From RPQJ01 sp963846315 (GTDB lineage: Bacteria > Pseudomonadota > Gammaproteobacteria > Steroidobacterales > Steroidobacteraceae), in the NCBI GenBank assembly GCA_963846315.1, contig CAWJVM010000013.1, forward strand, positions 1-64,000: a stretch of DNA of 64,000 bases. Direction: 5' to 3'. Under the pieces are notes generated by a model, which did no database searches, was not told the DNA's origin, and saw nothing but the letters and a program-made list of their open reading frames with translations. Shown piece after piece: positions 7,901-16,729 of this stretch (position 1 is its first letter; each line of letters starts with the position of its first letter). Position numbers and translations under genes: made by a program.

Positions 7901-8887
7901 TCAGTTGCGGACGGTCATCGAGACTAACTCGTTGACTGGCAAGCCTTCGAGCTTCGCCCGGTCCGCGAACATCGCGACGATCCTGGCGGCCTGGACGGTC
8001 GGGAAATGGGCGGCGACACCGGCCGCAAAACGGTTGTGAATGCGGGTCGGGACGCCTGACGCCGGATCGGCAATTGGCCAGGTCAACTCGATTCGAGTCA
8101 CGTCGTCGGCCAGTCGCATGCGTTCTTTGTCTACCGCCTCTAAGCGAAGAGGTGAAGTCCGATGGGCCAGCGCGACGAGCGCAAGACGCACCCCACGGCC
8201 GGTTGCATCTCCCAGTTGCCAGCGTTCGTGCCGGGCGAGACCCGGCGCTGCGCTAGGCAGGTCGAGCGCCGCCGATTCGTGCCATTCGCGGCGTGCATAT
8301 GCGACCGCTGTTGCGCACTGATCTTCGGTGCCACCGAGCAGCGACGCGGCAGCCGCGGCAGAAGCGATGCGTGTCAGCCCGCAGCGCGCCAATACACCCG
8401 CACTGACCGGGGTGGCTGGAGCAGGAGACGCGGCCTGTGCGGCGCGGATCGATCGGATCCACTCGAGCGACGCGTGCTCGTGCGCAAGGACCAACGCGGC
8501 GAGCAGGTCGCGGACCGTCAGTGGCTTCGTGCCTTCGGCAATCGCCTTGCGCGAGCGGTAGTCGGCCACGGCGAGAATGGCGCCAAGGTTGTCCGAGAGG
8601 TGCCCGCATTCGCTGGCGCAGGCGTCATCACCGTCAGCGAGCCAACCGACCAGCGTCCCGATGTTGCAGGCTGCTTGCACGGGATCGAGTTGATACGACG
8701 TGCCCGGCACGCGTGCGCCGAACGCCATCGTCGCGCCTGGCACCAGCGCACCGAGCAGGCTGGTGCACTCGGGATCCTGCAGCGCCTGGAACGCGCACGC
8801 CAGCGCATCTTCCAGCGCCAGGAAGGCGGTTTCGTATGCCGCGGCCGGAACGAGGCGCGGCGCAAGTCCGTCCGCCGCAGCGTCCAT
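7901..8887 (-). CDS. prpD: Shortened PrpD-like (MmgE/PrpD family) protein
   Basis: This is the last gene of the 2-methylcitrate operon. Its 328 residues align with 2-methylcitrate dehydratase PrpD: the N-terminal half (AYETAFLALEDAL, VPGTSYQLDPVQAACNIG, GHLSDNLGAILAVADYRSR), the WQLGDATGRGVRLAL segment, and the C-terminal end (HFPTVQAARI, LEGLPVNELVSM) are clear. Compared with full-length PrpD (about 480 residues), roughly 130 residues forming the middle/lid domain are absent, and the D-Y-N-D-T-W active-site motif is altered to ADGDDAC. It is probably not an active dehydratase. The ATG at 8887 overlaps the prpF stop as TGATG, indicating translational coupling, so this start is preferred over 8965. 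Confidence 0.8.
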   Translation of the reverse strand: MDAAADGLAPRLVPAAAYETAFLALEDALACAFQALQDPECTSLLGALVPGATMAFGARVPGTSYQLDPVQAACNIGTLVGWLADGDDACASECGHLSDNLGAILAVADYRSRKAIAEGTKPLTVRDLLAALVLAHEHASLEWIRSIRAAQAASPAPATPVSAGVLARCGLTRIASAAAAASLLGGTEDQCATAVAYARREWHESAALDLPSAAPGLARHERWQLGDATGRGVRLALVALAHRTSPLRLEAVDKERMRLADDVTRIELTWPIADPASGVPTRIHNRFAAGVAAHFPTVQAARIVAMFADRAKLEGLPVNELVSMTVRN

Positions 8888-9498
8888 CAAGGCGCAGAGA
8901 CTCGCACTCGCCCTTCCATCAAGACGCGCGCGCTGCGACTCATGATCGCCTTGGTCACGGTCCATTCGCCATTGACCTGCTTGGCTTCGGCGCCAACGCG
9001 CAACGTGCCGGAGGGATGCCCGAAACGCACCGCCCTGCGCGCGCCACCACCGGCCGCCAGGTTGACGAGCGTGCCTGGTATCGCAGCGGCCGTGCCAATC
9101 GCGACCGCCGCGGTTCCCATCATCGCGTGGTGCAGCTTGCCCATCGACAACGCGCGCACTCGCAGGTCGATGTCAGCGGCCATGACGCGTTTGCCGCTCG
9201 ATGCGGTGTAATCCGCTGGACCTGCGACGAAGGCAACTTTGGGTGTGTGCTGCCGTTTGGCCGCATCACTCAAGTGCTTGATCAGTCCCATGCGCAGTGC
9301 ACCGTGTGCGCGGATCGTCTCGAACATCGCCAGCGCCGGCGCGTCGCCGTTGATCGCGTCCTGCAGTTCGCTGCCGGTGTAACCGAGCGCCGCCGCGTCG
9401 ACGAAAATCGTCGGGATGCCGGCGTTGATCATCGTGGCCCTGAGCGCGCCGAAGCCCGGCACCTCGAGGGCATCCACGAGGTTGCCGGTCGGGAACAT
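8887..9498 (-). pseudogene. prpF: PrpF 2-methylaconitate isomerase, C-terminal part (after frameshift)
   Basis: This frame encodes the second half of PrpF, starting at MFPTGNLVDALEVPG and running to the natural C-terminus. It contains TMINAGIPTIFVDA, GYTGSELQDAI and KLHHAMMGTAAVA, all typical of AcnD-associated PrpF. It continues the protein begun at 10070 but in a different frame. Adding one G to the G5 run (plus-strand C5 at 9503-9507) would restore a single protein of about 394 residues. An ATG happens to open this half, so a separate C-terminal polypeptide could be translated. Confidence 0.8.
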
Positions 9499-10070
9499 TG
9501 AGCCCCCGCACCCTCTTCGTCTGCGGCTGGATCCATGAATTCGAGCTGAACTTCAGCGGCGGGAAAGGTCACGCCGTCGAGTTCGAAGTCGCCCGTCTCC
9601 TGCACCGCGCCATTCGTGATCGGCACATGCGCGATAATCGTCTTGCCGATGTTGGCCTGCCAGATGCGCACGACCGCGACGCCGTCCCGGGGGACGCGAT
9701 TCGCTTCGACGAGGCCGTTGCTGATGGCGAACGGGCCCACGGCCGCCGAGAGATTGCCGCAGTTGCCGCTCCAGTCGACGAATGGCTCGTCGATCGAGAC
9801 CTGGCCGAACAGGTAGTCGACGTCGTGATCCGCGCGCGTGCTCTTCGACACGATGACGGACTTGCTGGTGCTCGAGGTCGCGCCCCCCATGCCGTCGATC
9901 TGCTTGCCGTAGGGATCGGGGCTGCCGATCACGCGCAGCAGCAACGCGTCACGCACGGCGCCCGGCGCTTGCGCGGCAACGGGCAGGTCCAGCAGGCGGA
10001 AGAACACGCCCTTGCTGGTGCCACCGCGCATGTACGTGGCGGGAATGGCAATTTGTGGTGCGTGCGTCAC
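9429..10070 (-). pseudogene. prpF: PrpF 2-methylaconitate isomerase, N-terminal part (frameshifted)
   Basis: PrpF isomerises trans- to cis-2-methylaconitate after AcnD acts in propionate degradation. The N-terminal half is well conserved: YMRGGTSKGVFF, IDGMGGATSSTSKSVIV and DWSGNCGNLSAAVG are PrpF signatures. After LEFMDPAADEEGAG the frame runs into unrelated residues and stops at 9429, while the true continuation (MFPTGNLVD) is in another frame. Start ATG 10070 overlaps the acnD stop as ATGA. Either a real -1 mutation or a homopolymer sequencing error breaks the gene. Confidence 0.82.
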
Positions 10071-12655
10071 TTGGTCGACTCGAGGAAGTCGCGCGCGAAA
10101 CGTTGCAGCACACCGCCCGCTTCATAGATCGAGACCTCTTCCGCCGTGTCGAGTCGGCACGTCACCGGCACGTCGACGCGCTCGCCATTCTTGCGGTGAA
10201 TGACCAGCGCGAGTTCCGCGCGCGGCTTGCGCTCACCGACGACATCGTAGGTTTCCGTGCCATCGATGCCGAGCGTCTTGCGGCTCACGCCCGGCTTGAA
10301 CTCGAGCGGCAGCACGCCCATGCCGACCAGGTTGGTGCGATGGATGCGTTCGAAGCCTTCCGCCGCAATCGCTTCCACGCCCGCGAGCCGCACGCCCTTG
10401 GCAGCCCAGTCACGCGACGAGCCCTGGCCATAATCCGCACCGGCGATGATGATCAGCGGCTGCTTGCGCGCCATGTAGGTTTCAATCGCTTCCCACATGC
10501 GCGTGACTCTGCCCTCGGGCTCGACACGCGCCAGCGACCCCGGCTTCACTTTGCCGTCGATGACCACCATCTCGTTCTTCAGCGTGGGATTCGCGAAAGT
10601 GGCGCGTTGCGCCGTCAGGTGATCGCCACGGTGAGTGGCGTAGGAATTGAAGTCTTCTTCCGGCAAGCCCATCTTTGCGAGGTACTCACCGGCCGCGCTG
10701 TTCAGCATGATCGCGTTGGAAGGCGAGAGGTGATCGGTCGTGATGTTGTCGCCGAGCACCGCCAACGGTCGCATGCCTTTGAGCGCACGGTCGCCGGCCA
10801 GTGCGCCTTGCCAGTACGGCGGGCGGCGAATGTACGTGCTTTGCGGACGCCATTCGTAGAGCGGGTTCACCTTCGGGCCGGATTCGACACTGATCCGGAA
10901 CATCGGCTCGTAGACCTTGCGGAACTGCTCGGGCTTGACGCTTGCAGCAACCACCGCATCGATCTCCGTGTCCGACGGCCAGAGGTCCTTGAGCAGGATC
11001 GGCTTGCCCGCTGCATCCGTGCCGAACGAATCCTTTTCGATGTCGAACCGGATCGTGCCCGCAATGGCATAGGCCACGACGAGGGCCGGCGACGCAAGAA
11101 ACGCCTGCTTCGCATAGGGGTGAATGCGGCCGTCGAAGTTGCGGTTACCCGAGAGCACGGCGGTCGCATACAAGTCGCGCTCGATGATTTCCTGCTGGAT
11201 CGTCGGATCGAGCGCCCCCGACATGCCGTTGCAGGTGGTGCACGCAAAAGCGACGACGCCGAACCCGAGTTGTTCGAGCTCGGTGGTCAGCTTGGCTTCG
11301 TCTAGGTACAGCGCGACAGCTTTGGATCCCGGCGCCAGCGAAGTCTTCACCCACGGCCTGCGTTTCAGACCCAGCCTGTTCGCATTGCGCGCCAGCAGTC
11401 CCGCCGCGATCACGTTGCGTGGATTGCTGGTGTTGGTACAACTGGTGATCGCAGCGATGATCACTGCGCCGTCCGGCATCTTGCCTGGTTCGTCCTGCCA
11501 GGCTGCCGCGATGCCCTTGGCAGCGAGATCGCTGGTTGCCACGCGAGCATGCGGATTCGACGGGCCGGCCATGTTGCGCACGACACTCGAGAGGTCGAAC
11601 TGCAGCACGCGCTCGTACACCGCTGTCGCCAGGCTGTCCGCCCACAGTCCCGTATGCTTCGCGTAGGTCTCGACCAGCTTCACCTGCGCATCGTCACGAC
11701 CGGTGAGCTTCAGGTACGTGATCGTCTGTGCGTCGATGAAGAACATTGCCGCCGTCGCACCGTACTCCGGCGCCATGTTGGAGATGGTCGCGCGATCGCC
11801 CAGCGTCAACGCGGAGGCGCCTTCGCCGAAGAACTCGAGGTACGCACCGACCACTTTCTGCTGGCGCAGGAACTCGGTCAGCGCCAGCACGATGTCGGTG
11901 GCGGTGATCCTGGGCTGCGGTTGGCCCGTGAGATGCACGCCGATGATGTCGGGCAGTCGCATCCAGGACGCACGCCCGAGCATGACGCTTTCGGCTTCGA
12001 GACCGCCGACGCCGACGGCGATCACACCCAGCGCATCGACGTGCGGCGTGTGACTGTCGGTGCCGACCAGCGTGTCCGGGAAAGCGACGCCGTCCTGCGC
12101 CTGGATGACCGGCGACATTCGTTCCAGGTTGATCTGGTGCATGATGCCGTTGCCCGGCGGAATCACGTCGACGTTCTTGAACGCGCGCTTGGTCCAGTCG
12201 ATGAAGTGAAAGCGATCTTCGTTGCGACGGTCCTCGATGGCGCGATTTTTCTCGAACGCATCAGGATCGAAACCGCCGCATTCGACGGCGAGTGAATGGT
12301 CGACGATCAACTGCACCGGCACCACGGGATTGACCTTCGCCGGATCGCCGCCCTGTTCCGCGATCGCATCCCGCAGGCCCGCCAGGTCGACGAGCGCGGT
12401 CTGGCCGAGGATGTCGTGGCACACGACGCGCGCCGGAAACCACGGAAAGTCCAGGTCGCGCTTGCGTTCAATCAGCTGCCGCAGGCTGGCCTCGAGGATC
12501 TCCGGATCACAGCGACGCACCAGGTTCTCGGCGTGCACGCGTGCCGTGTACGACAGCTTGTCGTACGCGCCCGACTCGATGGCGTCGACGGCGGCTCGCG
12601 CGTCGAAGTAGTCGAGCGACGTACCGGGCAGCGGCTTGCGGTGGGCGGTGTTCAT
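10067..12655 (-). CDS. acnD: Fe/S-dependent 2-methylisocitrate dehydratase AcnD
   Basis: AcnD is an aconitase-family enzyme that dehydrates 2-methylcitrate to 2-methylaconitate, working with PrpF in place of PrpD. The 862-residue protein has the [4Fe-4S] cysteine motifs ITSCTNTSNPRN and FACTTCNGMSG, and the swivel-domain motif GADYGQGSSRDWAAKG. The gene context (prpC upstream, prpF overlapping downstream by 4 bp) marks it as AcnD rather than housekeeping AcnA. Translation starts at ATG 12655; repeat-rich sequence separates it from prpC. Confidence 0.94.
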   Translation of the reverse strand: MNTAHRKPLPGTSLDYFDARAAVDAIESGAYDKLSYTARVHAENLVRRCDPEILEASLRQLIERKRDLDFPWFPARVVCHDILGQTALVDLAGLRDAIAEQGGDPAKVNPVVPVQLIVDHSLAVECGGFDPDAFEKNRAIEDRRNEDRFHFIDWTKRAFKNVDVIPPGNGIMHQINLERMSPVIQAQDGVAFPDTLVGTDSHTPHVDALGVIAVGVGGLEAESVMLGRASWMRLPDIIGVHLTGQPQPRITATDIVLALTEFLRQQKVVGAYLEFFGEGASALTLGDRATISNMAPEYGATAAMFFIDAQTITYLKLTGRDDAQVKLVETYAKHTGLWADSLATAVYERVLQFDLSSVVRNMAGPSNPHARVATSDLAAKGIAAAWQDEPGKMPDGAVIIAAITSCTNTSNPRNVIAAGLLARNANRLGLKRRPWVKTSLAPGSKAVALYLDEAKLTTELEQLGFGVVAFACTTCNGMSGALDPTIQQEIIERDLYATAVLSGNRNFDGRIHPYAKQAFLASPALVVAYAIAGTIRFDIEKDSFGTDAAGKPILLKDLWPSDTEIDAVVAASVKPEQFRKVYEPMFRISVESGPKVNPLYEWRPQSTYIRRPPYWQGALAGDRALKGMRPLAVLGDNITTDHLSPSNAIMLNSAAGEYLAKMGLPEEDFNSYATHRGDHLTAQRATFANPTLKNEMVVIDGKVKPGSLARVEPEGRVTRMWEAIETYMARKQPLIIIAGADYGQGSSRDWAAKGVRLAGVEAIAAEGFERIHRTNLVGMGVLPLEFKPGVSRKTLGIDGTETYDVVGERKPRAELALVIHRKNGERVDVPVTCRLDTAEEVSIYEAGGVLQRFARDFLESTK

Positions 12656-12665
12656 CGATGCGTCT

Positions 12666-12693
12666 GGGAAGTGAATAGTGAATAGTGATTAGT
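12666..12693. repeat. AGTGANT heptamer array upstream of acnD
   Basis: Four tandem heptamers (AGTGAAT twice, AGTGATT, AGTGATTt) follow a GGGAAGTGA edge, 10-38 bp upstream of the acnD start. The same edge and unit open the larger array next to acuI at 20.7 kb. The rest of the prpC-acnD gap to about 12767 holds nothing recognisable apart from a short GGCCGGC/GCCGGCC dyad. Confidence 0.8.
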
Positions 12694-12767
12694 GATTTGT
12701 CGGAGCGAAGACAGCGAGGGCAGTGTAGTCGGGGCGTCTGGGGGGCCGGCGCTGCCGGCCTGCCGAC

Positions 12768-12812
12768 TAACCCCTAACCCCTAACCCCTAACACCTATCC
12801 CCTAACCCCTTT
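12768..12812. repeat. CCCCTAA heptamer array at the prpC 3' end
   Basis: About six copies of CCCCTAA (with variants CACCTAT and CCCCTAT) lie on the plus strand. They reach into prpC, so the last Arg-Gly codons and the TAG stop of prpC are read from repeat units. It is the same family as the array at 17-215. Confidence 0.85.
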
Positions 12813-13965
12813 CTTTGAGTGGAACGAACTTCCTGTCCTCCGGCCCCGTGTAATTCGCGCTCGGCCGGATGATCTTGCCGTCGATGCGCTGCTCGATCAC
12901 GTGGGCGCTCCAGCCAGCCGTGCGTGCGATCACGAACAGCGGCGTAAACATCGCGGTCGGCACCCCCATCATGTGATAGGAGACCGCGCTGAACCAGTCG
13001 AGGTTCGGGAACATTTTCTTGATGTCCCACATGACGGTCTCGAGACGCTCGGCGATGTGGAACATCTTCAGGTCGCCGGCTTCGCGTGACAGGTTGTGCG
13101 CGACCTCCTTGATCACCTTGTTGCGCGGATCGCTGATCGTATAGACCGGGTGGCCGAAGCCGATGATGACTTCCTTGCGCTCGACGCGGGCCTTGATGTC
13201 CGCTTCAGCTTCGTCAGGTGTCTCATAGCGCTTCTGTACCTCGAAGGCGACTTCGTTGGCGCCGCCGTGCTTCGGGCCGCGCAGCGCGCCGATCGCGCCG
13301 GTGATACATGAATAGAGATCGGAGCCCGTGCCTGCAATGACGCGGCCGGCGAACGTCGACGCGTTGAACTCGTGCTCGGCGTACAGGTTGAGCGACACGT
13401 GCATCGCCTTGACCCACGAGGCCGGTGCCGGCTCGCCGTGCAGGAGGTGCAGGAAGTGGCCGCCGATCGAGTCGTCGTCGGTCTCCACCTCGATGATGCG
13501 GCCCGAATGGCTGTAGTGGTACCAGTAGCAGAGCATCGAACCCAGGCTCGCGAGCAGTCGATCGGCGATGTCGCGCGCGCCGGCGGTGCTGTGGTCATCT
13601 TTCTCCGGCAGCGTGCAGCCGAGCACCGACGTGCCGGTGCGCAGCACGTCCATCGGGTGGCTGGCGGCAGGCAACGCCTGCAGTGCGAGTTGCACTGACT
13701 CCGGCAATCCGCGCAGGCGCATCAGCTTGGCCTTGTAGCCGCGGAGCTCGGCCGCGTTCGGCAGCTTGCCGTGCACCAGCAGGTGCGCGACTTCCTCGAA
13801 CTCGCACTGGCCGGCGAGGTCGAGGATGTCGTAACCGCGATAGTGCAGGTCGTTGCCGCTGCGGCCCACGGTGCAGAGCGCCGTGTTGCCTGCGGTCACG
13901 CCCGACAGTGCGACGGATTTCTTCGGCTTGAAGCCGGCGGCGGAAGTCGTCTCGTTGCTGCTCAT
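12802..13965 (-). CDS. prpC: 2-methylcitrate synthase
   Basis: PrpC condenses propionyl-CoA with oxaloacetate to 2-methylcitrate. The 387-residue protein belongs to the citrate synthase superfamily in its short, methylcitrate-type form: HGGANEVAFEVQ and GFGHPVYTISDPRNKVIKEVA carry the catalytic histidines, with an aspartate in the WFSAVSYHMMG region. It lies 20 bp downstream of prpB and is clearly co-transcribed with it. The C-terminal codons are built from the heptamer repeat. Confidence 0.95.
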   Translation of the reverse strand: MSSNETTSAAGFKPKKSVALSGVTAGNTALCTVGRSGNDLHYRGYDILDLAGQCEFEEVAHLLVHGKLPNAAELRGYKAKLMRLRGLPESVQLALQALPAASHPMDVLRTGTSVLGCTLPEKDDHSTAGARDIADRLLASLGSMLCYWYHYSHSGRIIEVETDDDSIGGHFLHLLHGEPAPASWVKAMHVSLNLYAEHEFNASTFAGRVIAGTGSDLYSCITGAIGALRGPKHGGANEVAFEVQKRYETPDEAEADIKARVERKEVIIGFGHPVYTISDPRNKVIKEVAHNLSREAGDLKMFHIAERLETVMWDIKKMFPNLDWFSAVSYHMMGVPTAMFTPLFVIARTAGWSAHVIEQRIDGKIIRPSANYTGPEDRKFVPLKERG

Positions 13966-13985
13966 GGTATTGCTCTCGTCCTGGA

Positions 13986-14888
13986 CTATTTGACGGTGCC
14001 TTCGCGCACGAAGAGCTGGTCGAGCTTCTGCTCGTAGTCGTGATAGCCGAGCACTTCGTACAGTTCGACGCGGGTCTGCATCCGGTCGATCACGCTTTGC
14101 TGCGTGCCTTCCTGGCGCAAGGCACCGTAGACGATCTCGGCGGCCTTCGACATTGCGCGAAATGCCGACAGCGGATACAGCACCAGTTGCGCACCGGCTC
14201 CCGCAAGCTCCTGCACCGTGAACAACGGCGTCTTGCCGAATTCGGTGATGTTGGCGAGAACCGGCACTTTGACGAACGAAGTGAACTGGCGGTATTCATC
14301 GAGCGTCGTCAGCGCTTCCGCAAAGATCATGTCGGCGCCGGCTTCGACGTACTTCAGGGCGCGATCGATCGCAGCCTGCTGGCCTTCGACGGCGTGCGCA
14401 TCGGTGCGGGCCATGATCACGAACTGCTCGTCGGTGCGGCCATCGACGGCCGCCTTGATGCGATCGACCATTTCCTCGGCCGAGACCAGCGCCTTGCCTG
14501 GACGGTGGCCGCAACGCTTCGCCTGCACCTGGTCTTCGAGATGGCAGGCACCGGCGCCGGACTTGATCAGGTCAGAGATGGTGCGAGAGATGTTGAAGGC
14601 CGCACCCCAACCGGTGTCCGCATCGACCAGCAACGGCACGTCGGTGGCCGACGTGATGCGACGGACGTCTTCACAGACGTCGTTCAGGCCGGTGATGCCC
14701 AGGTCCGGCAAGCCGAACGACGCGTTGGCCACGCCCGCACCCGAGAGGTAGATCGCCTTGAACCCGGCACGCTCGGCGAGCAGCGCGGAGTAGGCATTAA
14801 CGGCGCCAGCGACCTGGAGGGGCCTTTCTAAGGCGAGGGCCGCGCGAAACCTCGCGCCGGCGGATGCAGGACTCTTGGCCGTTGGCAT
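13986..14888 (-). CDS. prpB: 2-methylisocitrate lyase
   Basis: PrpB cleaves 2-methylisocitrate to pyruvate and succinate, the last step of the methylcitrate cycle. The 300-residue protein carries the ICL/PEPM-family signature KRCGHRPGK, and VDADTGWG for Mg2+ binding. It is first in the operon prpB-prpC-acnD-prpF-prpD. The ATG at 14888 (MPTAKSPASAGARF) is preferred. An upstream in-frame start at 15005 would cross the regulator's operator and add a sequence unlike the family. Confidence 0.95.
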   Translation of the reverse strand: MPTAKSPASAGARFRAALALERPLQVAGAVNAYSALLAERAGFKAIYLSGAGVANASFGLPDLGITGLNDVCEDVRRITSATDVPLLVDADTGWGAAFNISRTISDLIKSGAGACHLEDQVQAKRCGHRPGKALVSAEEMVDRIKAAVDGRTDEQFVIMARTDAHAVEGQQAAIDRALKYVEAGADMIFAEALTTLDEYRQFTSFVKVPVLANITEFGKTPLFTVQELAGAGAQLVLYPLSAFRAMSKAAEIVYGALRQEGTQQSVIDRMQTRVELYEVLGYHDYEQKLDQLFVREGTVK

Positions 14889-14950
14889 GGTTAGCGGGTG
14901 CTCCGGCGGATGTACAGGCAAAAGGACCACTAGTTTGCTCCAACTCCCCG

Positions 14951-14980
14951 TTGCGCGGCCTGCAAAAAAGGGCGTATAAA
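14951..14980 (+). promoter_or_regulatory. Putative promoter of the propionate regulator gene
   Basis: TTGCGC (14951-14956) and TATAAA (14975-14980) are separated by 18 bp and point toward the regulator start at 15014. The expected transcription start falls inside the TGCAAAA repeats. Confidence 0.4.
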
Positions 14981-15016
14981 CTTGCGAAAATCTGCAAAAT
15001 TGCAAAACTGCAAATG
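14961..15016. promoter_or_regulatory. Tandem TGCAAAA-type operator repeats in the prpB-regulator gap
   Basis: Five copies of TGCRAA(A) start at 14961, 14983, 14993, 15001 and 15009; the last runs into the regulator's ATG. RamB, a relative of this regulator class, binds TTTGCAAA-like sites, so these are likely autoregulatory and prp-operon operators. The spacing of 8-10 bp suggests cooperative binding on one DNA face. Confidence 0.55.
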
Positions 15017-16396
15017 CGTGACAAGCTCTTCGTCGGCCCCAAGGTCCGAGCCCTGCGGGAACGCCAGAACCTTACGCTCGACGCGTGCGCCAAGCTGTTG
15101 GGACTTTCGACCAGCTACCTGTCCCAGATCGAGAACAACCAGCGACCCGTCACCGCCCGCGTCCTGATCGCGCTGTCGCGGATCTTTGCCGTCGGTCCAG
15201 GCGAGTTCGACAGCGACGAGGAAACCCGGCTGATCGCCGACCTGCGTGAGGCCAGTGCCGACCTGGGCCTGGGGCTCCCGTCCCCGGCACTTTCGGAACT
15301 CAAGATGGCGGCGGCCACGACCCCGACCCTGGCCCGTCAGTACCTCGCGCTGCACCGGGCCTACCGCGCGCTCGACGAACGGATCCTGCGTTTCGACGAG
15401 ACGGTCAAAATGCGGACCGAGGACGCGCCTGATTCGCTGGTGCCGTACCAGGAGGTGCGCGACTTCTTCCACTACCGCGACAACTACGTCGACGAACTCG
15501 ACGTCGCATCCGAAGCGCTCGCCGCCGACATCGGCATCGATGGCGACGGCAGTGCGGTGGCCACGCTCGAAGGCGCGCTCGCGGAACGGTTCGGCATCCG
15601 CGTCGTGCGGGCGCAGGCCGACGCGGGATTGATTCGTCACTACGACCCCGCGACCAAGGTCCTGACACTGGACCGCGACCTGGCTGAGCCGACGCGCGCC
15701 TTCCAGCTCGCAACGCAGCTCGCCGACCTGCTCTTCACCGACCTGTGCAACGACGTGCTCGCGACGGCGGGACTCGAGGCAGCAACGGCACGCGACATTG
15801 CCCGCATCGGTCTGCTCAATTACGCGGCGGGTGCGCTGGTGATGCCGTATCGGCGTTTCGCGGCGTCCGCCATGGAATTGCGCCACGACATCGAACAGCT
15901 GCAGCATCGCTACAACGCGAGCTTCGAGCAGGTGTCGCATCGCTTGAGCACGCTGCAGCGTCCCGGCGCGCGCGGCGTACCGTTTTATTTCGTGCGCGTG
16001 GACCAGGCCGGCAACATCACCAAGCGGCACAGTTCGACGCGCTTCCAGTTCGCACGTTTCGGCGGGGCGTGCCCGCTGTGGAATGTGCACGAAGCTTTCG
16101 GTCATCCGGGCCGCATCCTGGTACAGGTTGCGGAAATGCCGGACGGCGTGCGCTACCTGTGCGTGGGACGCAGCATCGTCAAGCGCTCGGGCAACTTCCT
16201 GCGACCCAATCGCCAGTACGCGATCGGCATCGGCTGTGAAGTCGCCCATGCCGACAAGGTGGTCTACTCGGAAGGGCTCAGCCTCGATGGCGCGGCCGTG
16301 CCCGTCGGCGTCAGTTGCCGCATCTGCGAACGACCCGATTGCCACCAGCGCGCCTTCCCGCCGCTCGGCCGCAAACTCACCGTGCAGGACGAATGA
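15014..16396 (+). CDS. XRE-family short-chain fatty acyl transcriptional regulator
   Basis: This 460-residue protein has an N-terminal XRE HTH (KVRALRERQNLTLDACAKLL...SYLSQIENNQRPVTARVL, about residues 9-50). A central ImmA/IrrE-like region and a C-terminal cysteine-containing domain (CRICERPDCHQRAFP near the end) follow, as in the RamB/ScfR family that senses acyl-CoA status. It is divergent from prpB, so it most likely controls the methylcitrate operon. The start at 15014 gives the HTH directly at the N-terminus; the upstream extension would read through the operator region. Confidence 0.88.
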   Translation: MRDKLFVGPKVRALRERQNLTLDACAKLLGLSTSYLSQIENNQRPVTARVLIALSRIFAVGPGEFDSDEETRLIADLREASADLGLGLPSPALSELKMAAATTPTLARQYLALHRAYRALDERILRFDETVKMRTEDAPDSLVPYQEVRDFFHYRDNYVDELDVASEALAADIGIDGDGSAVATLEGALAERFGIRVVRAQADAGLIRHYDPATKVLTLDRDLAEPTRAFQLATQLADLLFTDLCNDVLATAGLEAATARDIARIGLLNYAAGALVMPYRRFAASAMELRHDIEQLQHRYNASFEQVSHRLSTLQRPGARGVPFYFVRVDQAGNITKRHSSTRFQFARFGGACPLWNVHEAFGHPGRILVQVAEMPDGVRYLCVGRSIVKRSGNFLRPNRQYAIGIGCEVAHADKVVYSEGLSLDGAAVPVGVSCRICERPDCHQRAFPPLGRKLTVQDE

Positions 16397-16486
16397 ACGG
16401 CGCATCGTGCCGTTTGCAATCGAGTGAGTCAGCCGTTCGGTCTGGCCTGTCCGGGCGAGAGCGGAACGGCTTAGCCGCTTGTGTTG

Positions 16487-16566
16487 CAGGTGATCGATCC
16501 GGGGCCTTTCCCCGAGCTTGGAAAGGCAGACACGCGCTCTGGGAAAGGCCCCGGATCGATCACCTG
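16487..16566. repeat. 80-bp hairpin element, copy 1
   Basis: Perfect 26-bp arms (16487-16512 and 16541-16566) enclose a 28-nt loop. Loop positions 16514-16539 are identical to the reverse complement of the copy-2 loop. It lies between the convergent regulator and cysNC genes, where it could serve as a transcription terminator. The gene-free stretch 16397-16822 holds only this pair and unremarkable sequence. Confidence 0.9.
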
Positions 16567-16729
16567 TTGCGAAACGCATCTCTGCCGTTCAGATCGCCAC
16601 GGAACAGGCCAGCCAGAACGCCAGGGCCCCCACTCACTTGGGGCAGTCGGCTGAGGCGCCGGATGGGAAGACGACGTTGTAGACAACGTGCGATCTTTTC
16701 CGCCCGAACGGAACAGCCGCTGCGTATTA

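Noticed and set aside
12730..12765. GGCCGGC/GCCGGCC dyad as a terminator within the prp operon
   Set aside because: No T-tract, and the operon continues to acnD; it may be incidental in GC-rich DNA.
14889..15005. Longer prpB start at 15005
   Set aside because: The extension would cover the operator and has no PrpB similarity; ATG 14888 gives the normal length.
14930..16579. Long minus-strand frame antisense to the propionate regulator
   Set aside because: The plus-strand frame encodes a clear XRE/acyl-type regulator; the antisense is high-GC shadow coding.
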